NCBI RefSeq assembly: GCF_022179525.1
Contig: NZ_BPQX01000061.1
Location: forward strand, 1 to 60,838
Origin: Methylobacterium persicinum
Lineage (GTDB): Bacteria; Pseudomonadota; Alphaproteobacteria; Rhizobiales; Beijerinckiaceae
Direction: 5' to 3'
DNA: 60,838 nucleotides
A program made the position numbers and the translations under genes. Positions 8,681-18,006 of the stretch are shown one piece after another. Below the pieces are notes generated by a model that did no database searches, was not told the DNA's origin, and saw nothing but the letters and a program-made list of their open reading frames with translations. Position 1 is the first letter of the stretch. Every line of letters begins with the position of its first letter.

Positions 8681-8710
8681 TTGCAACATTTGCCCGAGGC
8701 GAGATATAGT
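8681..8710 (+). promoter_or_regulatory. Candidate promoter of the FIST-kinase operon
   Basis: TTGCAA (8681-8686) and TATAGT (8705-8710) are separated by 18 bp, a good sigma-70-like arrangement, about 50 bp before the FIST start. It lies in the 121-bp spacer after the propeller gene, so the sensory pair can be expressed independently of the catabolic genes. Confidence 0.5.
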
Positions 8711-8758
8711 TCACTAATAGGTCGCCAAGTCAGAGCGGCCCCGAGTGGGAGTGGCGCC

Positions 8759-9928
8759 GTGATCGATGGAACGCGGATGCGTTCGCATCTGTGCGGGATC
8801 CAGTCGGCCTGGACCGAGACATCGGACGTGCGTGAGGCGGTTGCCTCCGTGGCGGCGCTCCTCGACCGGGAGCCGATCGGGCATCTGCTCGTGTTCTTCT
8901 CGCCGGCCTACGATGCACAGGACCTCATCGCCGCGGTGGACCACCATTTCCCGGGGGTGGCGCTCCTCGGGTGTAGCTCCTCGGGGGGGATCAGCCCTGC
9001 CGGTGCCATCGACCGGGGGCTCGTGGCCATCGCCTTCCCCCGGCAGGGCTTTCGCATCGTCAGCGACGTGCTGACCCGAATCGACCGGCTCGATGTCGGA
9101 GGCGCGGCGAGCGCCGTGCGGAGCCTGCGCCGCGCCCTCGATCAGGTCCGGCCGGATCCCGTGCCCGGCAGCCAGTTCGCCCTCTCCCTGATCGACGCCA
9201 TGGCCAAGGCCGAGGAAACGGTGGTCTCGGCGGTCGCCTGGGCGCTCGACGGCATCCCCCTCGTCGGCGGTTCCGCGGGGGACGACCTCGCCTTCGCCGG
9301 AACGGTGCTGATCCATCACGGCGCGGTCCACACCAACGCCGCGGTGCTGATCCTCGTGGAGACCGATTTCCCGATCCGTATCTTCAAGAGCGACAACTTC
9401 GCCCCAACGCCGCGCAAGTTCGTCGTGACCGCCGCCTGCGAGGAGCACCGGCGCGTCCACGAATTGAACGCCGAGCCGGCGGCGTGGGAATATGCCAAGG
9501 CGGTGGGCCTCGATCCCGAGAACCTCACGCCGATGAGCTTTGCGGCCTATCCCCTCGCGGTGAAGGTCGGTGGGGAATACTACTGCCGCTCGATCAGCCG
9601 GGTTGAGCCGGACGGGTCCCTGACCTTCTTCTGCGCCATCAGCGAGGGCGCCGTGCTGACGCTTGCCGAGCCGCACGACATCGTCGAGGCCACCCGGGCG
9701 GAGCTCTCCGGACTCGACGAGATCCTGGGCGGCCTCGACCTCGTGATCGGCTTCGACTGCGTGCTCCGCCGCCTCGACGCCGAGAGTCGGCAGGTCCGCC
9801 ACCGCATCTCGGATCTCTACAGCCGCTACGGCGTGGTCGGCTTCGAGACCTATGGCGAGCAGTACCGGTCCATGCACCTGAACCAGACCTTCACGGGCAT
9901 CGCGATCGGCCGGAACCACCCGGCGTGA
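8759..9928 (+). CDS. FIST-domain sensory protein
   Basis: A 389-residue cytoplasmic protein with FIST N (about 30-230) and FIST C (about 240-380) domains, a module proposed to bind small ligands such as amino acids and pass the signal to kinases. Family-like blocks are LLVFFSPAYDAQDLIAAV, VALLGCSSSGGISPAG, a Gly-rich VGGSAGDD turn and a C-terminal GFETYGEQYRSMHLNQTFTG. It has no signal peptide or membrane segment. GTG 8759 is chosen because GGGAG lies 8 nt upstream; ATG 8777 is also possible. Its TGA overlaps the GTG of the hybrid kinase (GTGA, 9925-9928), showing translational coupling and suggesting the two proteins work as one receptor. Confidence 0.87.
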   Translation: MIDGTRMRSHLCGIQSAWTETSDVREAVASVAALLDREPIGHLLVFFSPAYDAQDLIAAVDHHFPGVALLGCSSSGGISPAGAIDRGLVAIAFPRQGFRIVSDVLTRIDRLDVGGAASAVRSLRRALDQVRPDPVPGSQFALSLIDAMAKAEETVVSAVAWALDGIPLVGGSAGDDLAFAGTVLIHHGAVHTNAAVLILVETDFPIRIFKSDNFAPTPRKFVVTAACEEHRRVHELNAEPAAWEYAKAVGLDPENLTPMSFAAYPLAVKVGGEYYCRSISRVEPDGSLTFFCAISEGAVLTLAEPHDIVEATRAELSGLDEILGGLDLVIGFDCVLRRLDAESRQVRHRISDLYSRYGVVGFETYGEQYRSMHLNQTFTGIAIGRNHPA

Positions 9929-11298
9929 TCGGCCCGCGGAGCGCAACGGTGGCGCTGGACGGCGAGACGAGCGACGAGTCCGGGGATCTCGCCCGCCGGG
10001 TCGTCAAGCTGGAGCGGATCAACGCTGCCCTCATGGCCCATGTCGAGCGGACCATGGACCAGCAGGGCGGCGCTTACGCGCTGTTCCAGACGGCGATCAT
10101 GCTCGAAGGGCGGGTCCGTTCCCGCACCGAGGAACTCACCTCGCTGATGAAGAGCCTGGAGACGTCCAACACGGCTCTTCAGGCGGCGAAGGACGAGGCC
10201 GAGACCGCCAACCGCTCCAAGACCCGCTTCCTCGCCGCGGCGAGCCACGACCTGCTCCAGCCCCTCAACGCCGCCCGGCTCTCCCTCTCGGCCCTGGCGG
10301 ATCTCGCCCCCGGCCACGAGGCGCAGACCATCGCGGGTCAGGTCGAGCGGGGACTCCAGACCATCGAGGACCTGATCAAGGCCCTCATCGACATCTCGAA
10401 GCTCGATGCCGGCGCGGTGCGCCCGGTGATCAAGCCGGTACGGCTCGCCGACCTTGTGGCGCATATCGAGTCGAGTTTCCGGCCCTTCGCCGAGCGGAAG
10501 GGTCTGCGGCTCTTGGTGCGCGCCGGGGACGTGGTGGTCGCTACCGACCTCGTCCTGATGCAGCGGATCCTGCAGAACCTCGTGTCCAACGCCGTGCGCT
10601 ACACCGAGTCCGGCGGGGTGCTGATCGGCGTGCGTCGGCGGGGCGGCCAGTGCCGGATCGACGTGATCGATACCGGCCGGGGCATCCCCGAGGAAGAGCG
10701 GGCCCTCGTCTTCGAGGAGTTCTTCCGGGGCACCGCTGAGGGGGAAGATGCCGGCGGCCCGGGGCTCGGGCTCGGTCTCTCCATCGTCCAGCGCATGGCG
10801 ACGGCCCTCGGCCACCCCGTGCAGCTCCATTCCCGCGTCGGGCGGGGAACCCGGATGAGCGTGGAGATCCCTCTCGCGGGGACGGCCCCCGACGTGCTGG
10901 TCCACCCGACGCCCGTCGCCACAACCCTGACGGGGGCACGGGTCCTCGTGATCGAGAACGACGCCTCGACGGCCGAGGCGCTGGAGCGGCTGCTCCGCGG
11001 GTGGGACGCCGAGGTCGAAAGCCACCGGGCCCTGGCGGGTGTGATGGACTCGCTCCGCGCGGGAATGCCCCGGCCCGACGTGATGATCATCGACTTCCAC
11101 CTCTCGGACGGCGCCTGCGGCCTCGACGTCGTCGATCATCTCCGGCAGGCGCGGGGGTGGATCACTCCAGTCATCGTGACCACGGCCGATTACGGGGTCG
11201 AGGTCGGGCGCCGGGTGGTGGAGGCGCAGGCCGAACTGATGCTCAAGCCGGTCAAGCCGGCGCAGCTTCGCGCCCTCCTGAGCTACCTGCTCGCTTGA
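9925..11298 (+). CDS. NahK/ErcS'-type hybrid histidine kinase with C-terminal receiver
   Basis: A 457-residue soluble hybrid kinase. An N-terminal coiled coil (about 20-95) leads to the phospho-accepting His108 in AAASHDLLQPLNAARLS, the signature of the NahK/ErcS' group. The ATPase domain follows (N-box LQNLVSNAVRY, DTGRGIPEEE, GLGLGLSIVQ). A receiver domain at about 332-457 has the phospho-Asp in MIIDFHL and the Lys in MLKPVKP. There is no membrane segment, so the signal probably comes from the coupled FIST protein. In Pseudomonas, kinases of this group act in the ErcS'/ErbR network controlling PQQ ethanol oxidation; its place beside exaF and an ErbR-like regulator suggests the same here, by inference. 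Confidence 0.9.
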   Translation: MIGPRSATVALDGETSDESGDLARRVVKLERINAALMAHVERTMDQQGGAYALFQTAIMLEGRVRSRTEELTSLMKSLETSNTALQAAKDEAETANRSKTRFLAAASHDLLQPLNAARLSLSALADLAPGHEAQTIAGQVERGLQTIEDLIKALIDISKLDAGAVRPVIKPVRLADLVAHIESSFRPFAERKGLRLLVRAGDVVVATDLVLMQRILQNLVSNAVRYTESGGVLIGVRRRGGQCRIDVIDTGRGIPEEERALVFEEFFRGTAEGEDAGGPGLGLGLSIVQRMATALGHPVQLHSRVGRGTRMSVEIPLAGTAPDVLVHPTPVATTLTGARVLVIENDASTAEALERLLRGWDAEVESHRALAGVMDSLRAGMPRPDVMIIDFHLSDGACGLDVVDHLRQARGWITPVIVTTADYGVEVGRRVVEAQAELMLKPVKPAQLRALLSYLLA

Positions 11299-11391
11299 CG
11301 GCGAAAACTGCGATGCGGACAATTTGAGTGAATTGCCTCACCGGACCTGTACCCGCCCATGCGAAGCTGTGATCCTCATCCGAGGCTCGCA

Positions 11392-11640
11392 ATGATCGAT
11401 CGCCGCGCCCAATCCCGAACCCGCCTCGACGTTCCGGGGCGGATCTGCCTCGACGAACATCGGTCCCTGTCGTGTCTGGTCTTTGACCGATCGGATGTCG
11501 GGGTCCGGGTCATCCTCCCGGAAGCCGAGTTGATCCCGGAGACCTTCCTGCTCGAGATCGACCGGATGCCGACCTTCCATGTCTGCAAATTGGTCTGGCG
11601 GAAGGGCGAAGAGATCGGCGCCCAGTTCCAGGCGACCTGA
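11392..11640 (+). CDS. Single-domain PilZ protein (putative c-di-GMP binding)
   Basis: An 82-residue protein made almost entirely of a PilZ domain, the c-di-GMP receptor fold. Both binding motifs are visible: the Arg-rich RRAQSR near the N-terminus and the DRSDVG loop in the middle. Nothing else is attached, so it would act by binding a partner. It starts 93 bp after the hybrid kinase stop and may be its own unit. ATG 11392 (MIDRRAQSR) is preferred because GAGG lies upstream; ATG 11359 would add 11 residues. A hairpin at 11666-11710 follows. Confidence 0.8.
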   Translation: MIDRRAQSRTRLDVPGRICLDEHRSLSCLVFDRSDVGVRVILPEAELIPETFLLEIDRMPTFHVCKLVWRKGEEIGAQFQAT

Positions 11641-11665
11641 GCCGCATCGCTCCTCACGAACTATT

Positions 11666-11710
11666 CCGTCGTTCCGGGATCGTCGCCGTCGGCGGCGCCC
11701 GGAACGACGG
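11666..11710. terminator. Hairpin between convergent PilZ and helicase genes
   Basis: A perfect 13-bp stem (11666-11678 with 11698-11710) with a 19-nt loop lies exactly between two convergent genes. There is no T-run on either side, so it may be a Rho-type or weak terminator serving both strands. Confidence 0.55.
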
Positions 11711-11718
11711 CTAAAGCG

Positions 11719-14700
11719 CTACCGCGACCGTTCCCGCGCCTCCCGGATGCGCTCCAGAAGGTCCGCGGCGAGATCCGCCCGGGCCGCCGCATCGTCGGTC
11801 GGCCGGCGCAGGACGACGCGGTTCTCCTTAAAGACGAGGTCGTCCGCCGCCGCCATCGGACCGGGGCGGCGACCGGCGCGGAAATCGGCGGCGATGCCCT
11901 GAGGGCCGCCGTTCAACCGGGCGATGCCGAGCTGGCGGCAGGCGGCCCGCAGCCGCCCGAGGGCGAACAGCGCCGCGACGGGTTCCGGCGGCGCGCCGAA
12001 CCGATCCTCCACCTCCGCCGCCAGGGCCTCGATGGCCTCCGCCTCCCGCAGGCGGAGGACGCGGGTGTAAAGGTCGAGGCGGATTTCCGGTTCTGGCACG
12101 TATGAATCCGGGATCGTCGCCGCGAGCCCGAGGCCGATCTCCGGCGTCCAATCCTCGGCCGGCTGACCTTTGGCTTCCATCAGCGCGAGTTCGAGCAGGT
12201 GGCGGTAGAGGCCGAGCCCAACGAGCTTGGCGTGGCCCGCCTGATCCTCCCCCACCAGATCGCCGGCCCCGCGCAGATCAAGATCCCGGGCGCTGATGGC
12301 GAAGCCCGCGCCGAGGCGGTCCATGGCCTCCAGGGCGCGCAGGCGCTGCTCGGCGGCGGGATTGGGGGGCGCCTTTGGGTCGCCGAGGAGGTAGACCACG
12401 CCCCGGCGCTGGCCGCGCCCGACCCGCCCGCGCAGCTGGTGCAGCTGTGCCAGACCGAAGCGGGCCGCGTCCCAGACCAGCATCGTGTTGGCCCGCGGCA
12501 CGTCGAGGCCGCTCTCGATGATGGCCGTGGCGAGCAGCACATCCCCCGTGCCGTCGGCGAAACGGACCATCGTTTCGTCCATCTCGGCGGCCTTCAGCTC
12601 GCCGTGGGCGACGGCGATGTCGAGGTCGGGCACGAGCTTGGCGATCCGGTCGCGCAGGGGCGCGATGTCTTCGATCCGCGGGCACACCACGAAGCTCTGC
12701 CCGCCCCGGCGATGCTCGCGCACCAGGGCCTCGCGGATCGTCTCGTCGTCGTAGGCGGTCACCACCGTCCGCACCGGCTGGCGGAGGGCCGGCGGCGTCG
12801 CCAGGATGCTGAGGCTCTGCAGCCCGACCAAAGCCGATTGCAGGGTGCGGGGGATCGGCGTCGCGGTGAGGGTGAGGACGTGGCCCCCCGCCGCGAGGCG
12901 GCGGAGATCCGCCTTCATCTTCGCGCCGAAGCGTTGCTCCTCGTCGATGACCGTGAGCCCGAGGTCGGCATAGGCGACACCCTTTCCGGCCAGGGCGTGG
13001 GTGCCGACCGCGAGGCGGATGGAGCCGTCCGATAGCCCCTGCCGGACCCGTTTGGCCTCGGCCGGCGATACGAGGCGGGAGAGATGGCCGATGGCGATGC
13101 CGAACCGGGCGAAGCGGCGTTCCAGGGTCGCCGCGTGCTGGCGCGCGAGAACCGTGGTCGGGGCGATCAGCACCGCCTGCTTCCCGGCGAAGATGGCGGC
13201 GGCCAGGGCCCGCAGGGCGATCTCTGTCTTGCCGAAGCCGACATCGCCGCAGACGAGGCGATCCATCGGCTGCCCGGAGGCGAGGTCGGCCAAAATCGCC
13301 TCGACGGCCTGGGCCTGATCGGCGGTGGGGGAGAAGCCGAAGCCCGCCGCGAACCGCTCCAGTTCCCGGGCGGGCGGCACGAGGGGCGTGGCGCCGGCCT
13401 CCCGGCGATCGGTGGCGACTTGCAACAGGGTGCGGGCGGTGCGGGCCAGGGTCGCCTCCGCCTCGAGGCGCCGCTTCGCCCAAGTGTTGCCGTCGAGCTT
13501 GTCGAGGGTCACCGCGTCGGGTTCGGAGCCGTAGCGCCAGATCCGCTCCGCCTGATCGACCGGCACCATCAGCACCGCGTCGTCGGCGAAGCGCAGGCGC
13601 AGGGCTTCCGTGGCGACACCCCCCGCCGCATCCGGTCCGGAGAGCTTCTCCAGCCCCTCGAACACGCAGAGTCCCCGATCCCGGTCCACGGCCACGTCGC
13701 CGGGCCTCAATTCGACATCGCCGAGGGGCAGGGACGGGCCCGACACGCCCGCCGGCGCCGCGGAGGGGCCGAGTAGGTCCGCGGCGGTGATCACGGTCAC
13801 GCCCGACAGGCGGAAGCCTGCCGCCAGGGGAGCCTCGAAGGCGAGGATGGAGCCGGGCTTCGCCTCTTCCGCCTCGGACCAGGCATCGATCAGACGGATC
13901 GGTGAGCCCGCGGCGTCCGACGACCGGCGCACGAGGCGGCGCAGGGGCGATTTTGGACCGGCGAGGACGATTCGGTCCCCCGCCTTCAACCGCTCGCGCA
14001 GGAACTTCGTCAGGGCGGCGCCGGGGCGATTGTCCCGGGCGAAGACCGGGACAGCCGCGTCGTCGGCGGCCGTCTCGGTGGCACTCGCCAGGGCCTTCTC
14101 CTCGGAAAGTCGCGCCCATTCCTCCGGCGAGAGGTAGAGGCCCTCGGCGGCATTGGCGCTGCGCCGGCCAGGGCGGCGTCCGCCGGTCGCGGTCTCCCGG
14201 CCTTCGGCCACCTGTTCGAAGAACGCACCGAGTCGCCCGTCTGCGCCTTCTTCGACCACGAGCCGCCCATCGGGAACGTAGTCGAGGAGGGTCACGAGGC
14301 GCCTGTAGAAGCGCGGCAAGCCATGCTCCTGGCCGGTGAACGGCACGAGCCTGTGTTCCGAGCCCGGCGCCAGCAGGATCTCCGTGGCCGGATCGACCAG
14401 CAGGTCGCGGGTCTCCGCCACGGAACGCTGCGTCAGGGGATCGTAGGAACGGATGGCGGTGACGCGGCCGTTCTCGTGCTCGACGCGGCAGGGACGCGGC
14501 GCGGCGGCCGGGAACACCTCCAGGGTCCGGCCGCGGACGGCGACCTCGCCGGGCTCATCCACCCGCTCGTCAAGGACGTAGCCAAGCCGCTGCAACTCGG
14601 CCGTCACCGCGGCGAGGTCGATCGTATCGCCGACGGCGAAGGCGACCCGCGCCCCATCCCAGGTTTCGGGCGGTGGCACCCGCTGGACCAGCGCCGGGCC

Positions 14701-15030
14701 GGTGGTTAGGATGATCGCGGGGCAACCCTCGCTGCCCGTCAGCCAGCGCAGCAGGGAGGTGCGGGCGCCCATCGTCGCCCGCGACGGCGAGGCGTGGTCG
14801 AAGGGGAGACAATCCCATTCGGGGAATATGCCGACGGCGAGGCTGGGCCGCAGCACGCGCAGGGTCGCGGCGAGTTCATCGAGACGCCGCCCATCGCGGG
14901 CGACGTGGATCACCGGGGCCGCTTCGTCCGTGAGGCCGATGAGGGCGACCGCGAGGGCCCCCGTCGGCACGAGCGGCACGTCCTCCTGGCCGCGTTCCGC
15001 CGCCTTACGCCGCACCCGTGAATTGGCCAT
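11719..15030 (-). CDS. Mfd-like transcription-repair coupling helicase (divergent paralog)
   Basis: A 1103-residue protein with the full domain order of Mfd: UvrB-like module (about 25-250, GIFPEWDCLPFDHASPSR; VDEPGEVAVRGRTLEVFP), an RNA-polymerase-interaction domain (around 440, LRPGDVAVDRDRGLCVFEGL), the helicase pair with Walker A CGDVGFGKTEIAL and the DEEQRFG box, and a C-terminal TRCF domain. Mfd strips stalled RNA polymerase and recruits UvrA. The usual VHxDHGIGRY core of the polymerase-binding domain is replaced by VAVDRDRGLCVF, and the protein is somewhat short for Mfd, so it may be a second, divergent copy. ATG 15030 begins the homologous part; the frame upstream to 15204 is not family-like. 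Confidence 0.82.
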   Translation of the reverse strand: MANSRVRRKAAERGQEDVPLVPTGALAVALIGLTDEAAPVIHVARDGRRLDELAATLRVLRPSLAVGIFPEWDCLPFDHASPSRATMGARTSLLRWLTGSEGCPAIILTTGPALVQRVPPPETWDGARVAFAVGDTIDLAAVTAELQRLGYVLDERVDEPGEVAVRGRTLEVFPAAAPRPCRVEHENGRVTAIRSYDPLTQRSVAETRDLLVDPATEILLAPGSEHRLVPFTGQEHGLPRFYRRLVTLLDYVPDGRLVVEEGADGRLGAFFEQVAEGRETATGGRRPGRRSANAAEGLYLSPEEWARLSEEKALASATETAADDAAVPVFARDNRPGAALTKFLRERLKAGDRIVLAGPKSPLRRLVRRSSDAAGSPIRLIDAWSEAEEAKPGSILAFEAPLAAGFRLSGVTVITAADLLGPSAAPAGVSGPSLPLGDVELRPGDVAVDRDRGLCVFEGLEKLSGPDAAGGVATEALRLRFADDAVLMVPVDQAERIWRYGSEPDAVTLDKLDGNTWAKRRLEAEATLARTARTLLQVATDRREAGATPLVPPARELERFAAGFGFSPTADQAQAVEAILADLASGQPMDRLVCGDVGFGKTEIALRALAAAIFAGKQAVLIAPTTVLARQHAATLERRFARFGIAIGHLSRLVSPAEAKRVRQGLSDGSIRLAVGTHALAGKGVAYADLGLTVIDEEQRFGAKMKADLRRLAAGGHVLTLTATPIPRTLQSALVGLQSLSILATPPALRQPVRTVVTAYDDETIREALVREHRRGGQSFVVCPRIEDIAPLRDRIAKLVPDLDIAVAHGELKAAEMDETMVRFADGTGDVLLATAIIESGLDVPRANTMLVWDAARFGLAQLHQLRGRVGRGQRRGVVYLLGDPKAPPNPAAEQRLRALEAMDRLGAGFAISARDLDLRGAGDLVGEDQAGHAKLVGLGLYRHLLELALMEAKGQPAEDWTPEIGLGLAATIPDSYVPEPEIRLDLYTRVLRLREAEAIEALAAEVEDRFGAPPEPVAALFALGRLRAACRQLGIARLNGGPQGIAADFRAGRRPGPMAAADDLVFKENRVVLRRPTDDAAARADLAADLLERIREARERSR

Positions 15031-15218
15031 GCCCTGTCCGCACTCACACCCTTTGAGCCGGCCAACGCCGGAACGGCCTCCCGGGTCCCCGGCAAAGCTG
15101 TGACATCCACAGCCGAAGGTCGGCGGAACCGCGCAGAGGGGGACGGATCGCCCACGCGTTGCGCGAGGCGCCCCGAGGGGCCAGAACGGGGGCGGAACCC
15201 TCACCCGGAGTGACCCGC

Positions 15219-17828
15219 ATGCGAACAGAGACGCCGCCGCTGATCCGCCTGGAGGATTACCGCCCGAGCGCCTTCCTGATCGATCGGGTGAACCTCGACA
15301 TCGTCCTCGATCCGCATGCCACGCGGATCACGGCGGACCTTGCGCTCCGGCCGAACCCGGCCGGCGCTCCCGATGGGCCCCTGCATCTCGACGGCGACGA
15401 CCTCACCCTGGTCGGCCTGGATCTCGACGGGGCGCCCGTCCCCGGCGCGGACTATGCGGTCGATGCCTCCGGCCTCACGCTGCACAGGCCGCCCCGGCGC
15501 CCCTTCATGCTGCGGGTCGTCACGGAGGTCGACCCCACCGCCAACACCAAGCTTATGGGCCTGTACCGGACCGACGGGGTCTACTGCACCCAGTGCGAGG
15601 CGGACGGGTTCCGCCGCATCACCTACTTCCTCGACCGGCCGGACGTGATGGCGGTCTACACCACCCGCATCGAAGCCCGGCGGGAGGAGGCGCCGGTCCT
15701 CCTCGGCAACGGCAACCCCGTCGAGGCCGGCCCGGTCGGCGAGGACCGTCACTACGCCGTCTGGCACGATCCGCATCCGAAGCCGGCCTACCTGTTCGCC
15801 GTCGTCGGCGGTCGCCTCGGGAAGGTCGAGGCCCCGTTCCGCACCATGGAGGGGCGCGACGTCACCTGTGCCGTCTACGTGGAGCCGGGCCGCGAGGACC
15901 GCGCCGGCTATGCCCTCGACGCCGTGATCCGCTCGATGCAGTGGGACGAGCGCGCCTTCGGCCGCGCCTACGACCTAGACGTGTTCAACGTCGTCGCCGT
16001 CTCCGCCTTCAACATGGGGGCGATGGAGAACAAGGGCCTCAACATCTTTAACGACAAATACGTGCTCGCCGTCCCGGAGACGGCGACGGATGCCGACTAT
16101 GCCAACATCGAGGCGATCATCGCCCACGAGTATTTCCACAACTGGTCGGGCAACCGCGTCACCTGCCGGGACTGGTTCCAGCTCTGCCTGAAGGAGGGCC
16201 TTACGGTCTTCCGCGACCAGGAATTCTCCTCCGACATGCGGTCCCGACCGGTGCACCGGATCGGCGAGGTGAGGTCCCTGCGCGCCCGCCAGTTCCCCGA
16301 GGATGCCGGCCCCCTGCGCCACCCGGTGCGGCCCAACGCCTATGCCGAGATCAACAACTTCTACACGGCGACGGTCTACGACAAAGGCGCCGAGATCGTG
16401 CGGATGCTGCGCACCCTCATCGGCCCGGCCGCCTTCCGCGCCGGCATGGACCGCTACTTCGCCGACAACGACGGGCGCGCGGCGACCGTCGAGGATTTCC
16501 TCGCCGCCTTCGCGACGGTGACCGGACGTGACCTGTCGGCCTTCGCCCGCTGGTACGAACGGCCGGGCACGCCCCGTCTCTCGGCCCAGGGCGCCTACGA
16601 TGCGGCGGCGAGGCGCTACACCCTGCACCTCGCCCAGGCCCTCCCGACGGAGGGTCCGCCGCTGGTCATTCCCGTGGCCCTCGGCCTCGTCGGGGCCGGC
16701 GGTCCGCTCGACGGGGCGACCTGCGCCTCGGCGGCGGACGGAGTCTTCATCCTCGACCGGATCGAGGCCGAGCTGGTGTTCGAGAACGTCACCGAAGAGC
16801 CCGTGCCGTCGCTGCTGCGGGATTTCTCGGCCCCCGTACGCCTCGACCTCGCCCTGTCCGACGCGCAGCGCCTCCGGTTGCTCGCCCGGGACAGCGATCC
16901 CTTCAACCGCTGGCAGGCGGCGCAGGACGTGGCCCTGCGCCTGATCCTCGCGCCCGACGCGGCACGGACGGACGCCTTCGCGGAGGCGCTCGGCACCTTC
17001 CTCGACGGCGAGGCCCTGGCCGATCCGGCCTTCGCGGCCCTCGTCCTGGCCCTCCCGACGGAAGCCGAAGCCGCCGACGCGCTCTCAGGCGACATCGACC
17101 CCGATGCGATCCACCGGGCACGGCACGCCCTGCGCGCCCATCTCGGCAGGGCCCTCGCCCCGCGCCTTACCCGGATCGACGCCGCCCTCGCCCCGGCCGA
17201 GGGCGCCTCCTACAGCCCGGATGCGGCCTCCGCGGGCCGGCGGGCCCTGCGCAACGCCGCCCTCGACCTGATGGCGGCCGGCGACCCTCAGGCCGGCGCG
17301 GCCCTGGCCACCCGGCGCCTCGACGCGGCGACCAACATGACCGACCGCCTCGCTGCCCTGGCGACAATCGCCCAGATCCCGGGCGAAGCCCGCGAAGCCG
17401 CCCTCGCGTCGTTCGGCGAGCGCTACGCCCACGAGCCCCTCGTCCTCGACAAGTGGTTCGCTCTCCAGGCGACGATCCCCGAGGAAGGCACCCTGGCGCG
17501 AATCGCGGCGCTGAAGGGCCATCCGGCCTTCGCGATGACGAACCCGAATCGCGTCCGGGCGCTGATCGGCAGTTTCAGCATGGGCAACCCGACCCAGTTC
17601 GCCCGGGCCGACGGGTCCGGATTCGCCCTCGTGGCCGACACCGTGAAGGCCCTCGATTCGGCTAACCCGCAGATCGCCGCACGGCTCCTGACAGCGTTCG
17701 GATCCTGGCGTCGGCTCGAAAAAAACCGCCGACAAGCCGCCGCCGAAATGCTTAACGGCATCAAGGCCGTTCCTGGTTTGTCCCGGGATGTCGCGGACAT
17801 CCTAGTACGGACCCTGAAAGACGGCTAA
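15219..17828 (+). CDS. pepN: Aminopeptidase N (M1 family zinc metallopeptidase)
   Basis: An 869-residue M1 aminopeptidase, almost the length of E. coli PepN, that removes N-terminal residues from peptides in the cytoplasm. The exopeptidase motif GAMENKG (around residue 266) and the zinc site HEYFHNWSGNRVT with the downstream Glu in LKEGLTVFRDQEF are intact. The remaining sequence fits the M1 C-terminal superhelical domains. ATG 15219 has GGAG 7 nt upstream; a frame open from 15159 is not homologous at its start. It is transcribed divergently from the Mfd-like gene across a 188-bp spacer. Confidence 0.96.
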   Translation: MRTETPPLIRLEDYRPSAFLIDRVNLDIVLDPHATRITADLALRPNPAGAPDGPLHLDGDDLTLVGLDLDGAPVPGADYAVDASGLTLHRPPRRPFMLRVVTEVDPTANTKLMGLYRTDGVYCTQCEADGFRRITYFLDRPDVMAVYTTRIEARREEAPVLLGNGNPVEAGPVGEDRHYAVWHDPHPKPAYLFAVVGGRLGKVEAPFRTMEGRDVTCAVYVEPGREDRAGYALDAVIRSMQWDERAFGRAYDLDVFNVVAVSAFNMGAMENKGLNIFNDKYVLAVPETATDADYANIEAIIAHEYFHNWSGNRVTCRDWFQLCLKEGLTVFRDQEFSSDMRSRPVHRIGEVRSLRARQFPEDAGPLRHPVRPNAYAEINNFYTATVYDKGAEIVRMLRTLIGPAAFRAGMDRYFADNDGRAATVEDFLAAFATVTGRDLSAFARWYERPGTPRLSAQGAYDAAARRYTLHLAQALPTEGPPLVIPVALGLVGAGGPLDGATCASAADGVFILDRIEAELVFENVTEEPVPSLLRDFSAPVRLDLALSDAQRLRLLARDSDPFNRWQAAQDVALRLILAPDAARTDAFAEALGTFLDGEALADPAFAALVLALPTEAEAADALSGDIDPDAIHRARHALRAHLGRALAPRLTRIDAALAPAEGASYSPDAASAGRRALRNAALDLMAAGDPQAGAALATRRLDAATNMTDRLAALATIAQIPGEAREAALASFGERYAHEPLVLDKWFALQATIPEEGTLARIAALKGHPAFAMTNPNRVRALIGSFSMGNPTQFARADGSGFALVADTVKALDSANPQIAARLLTAFGSWRRLEKNRRQAAAEMLNGIKAVPGLSRDVADILVRTLKDG

Positions 17829-17901
17829 CAAGTTGAGATAATTGCGCAAAAGCGATTCTGTGTAGGCCCGCAACACCTCCCTCGGGTCAAGTCGAAATGG
17901 T

Positions 17902-17929
17902 AAAAAAGCGGTGGACAAAGACCCACCGC
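17902..17929 (-). terminator. Orphan minus-strand intrinsic terminator
   Basis: On the minus strand a 7-bp GC stem (17923-17929 with 17908-17914) is followed directly by six T residues (17907-17902), a textbook intrinsic terminator. Yet both neighbouring genes are on the plus strand. In the plus direction the stem is not followed by T residues. It may end antisense transcription or a small RNA starting to its right, or be chance. Confidence 0.5.
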
Positions 17930-18006
17930 AAATGATTGTATTCAGCGAGATTCGCAGGGCGTTCGCGCCCCGGCCGGATCGATTCTCCGAGGGATGAGGT
18001 TCGGCC

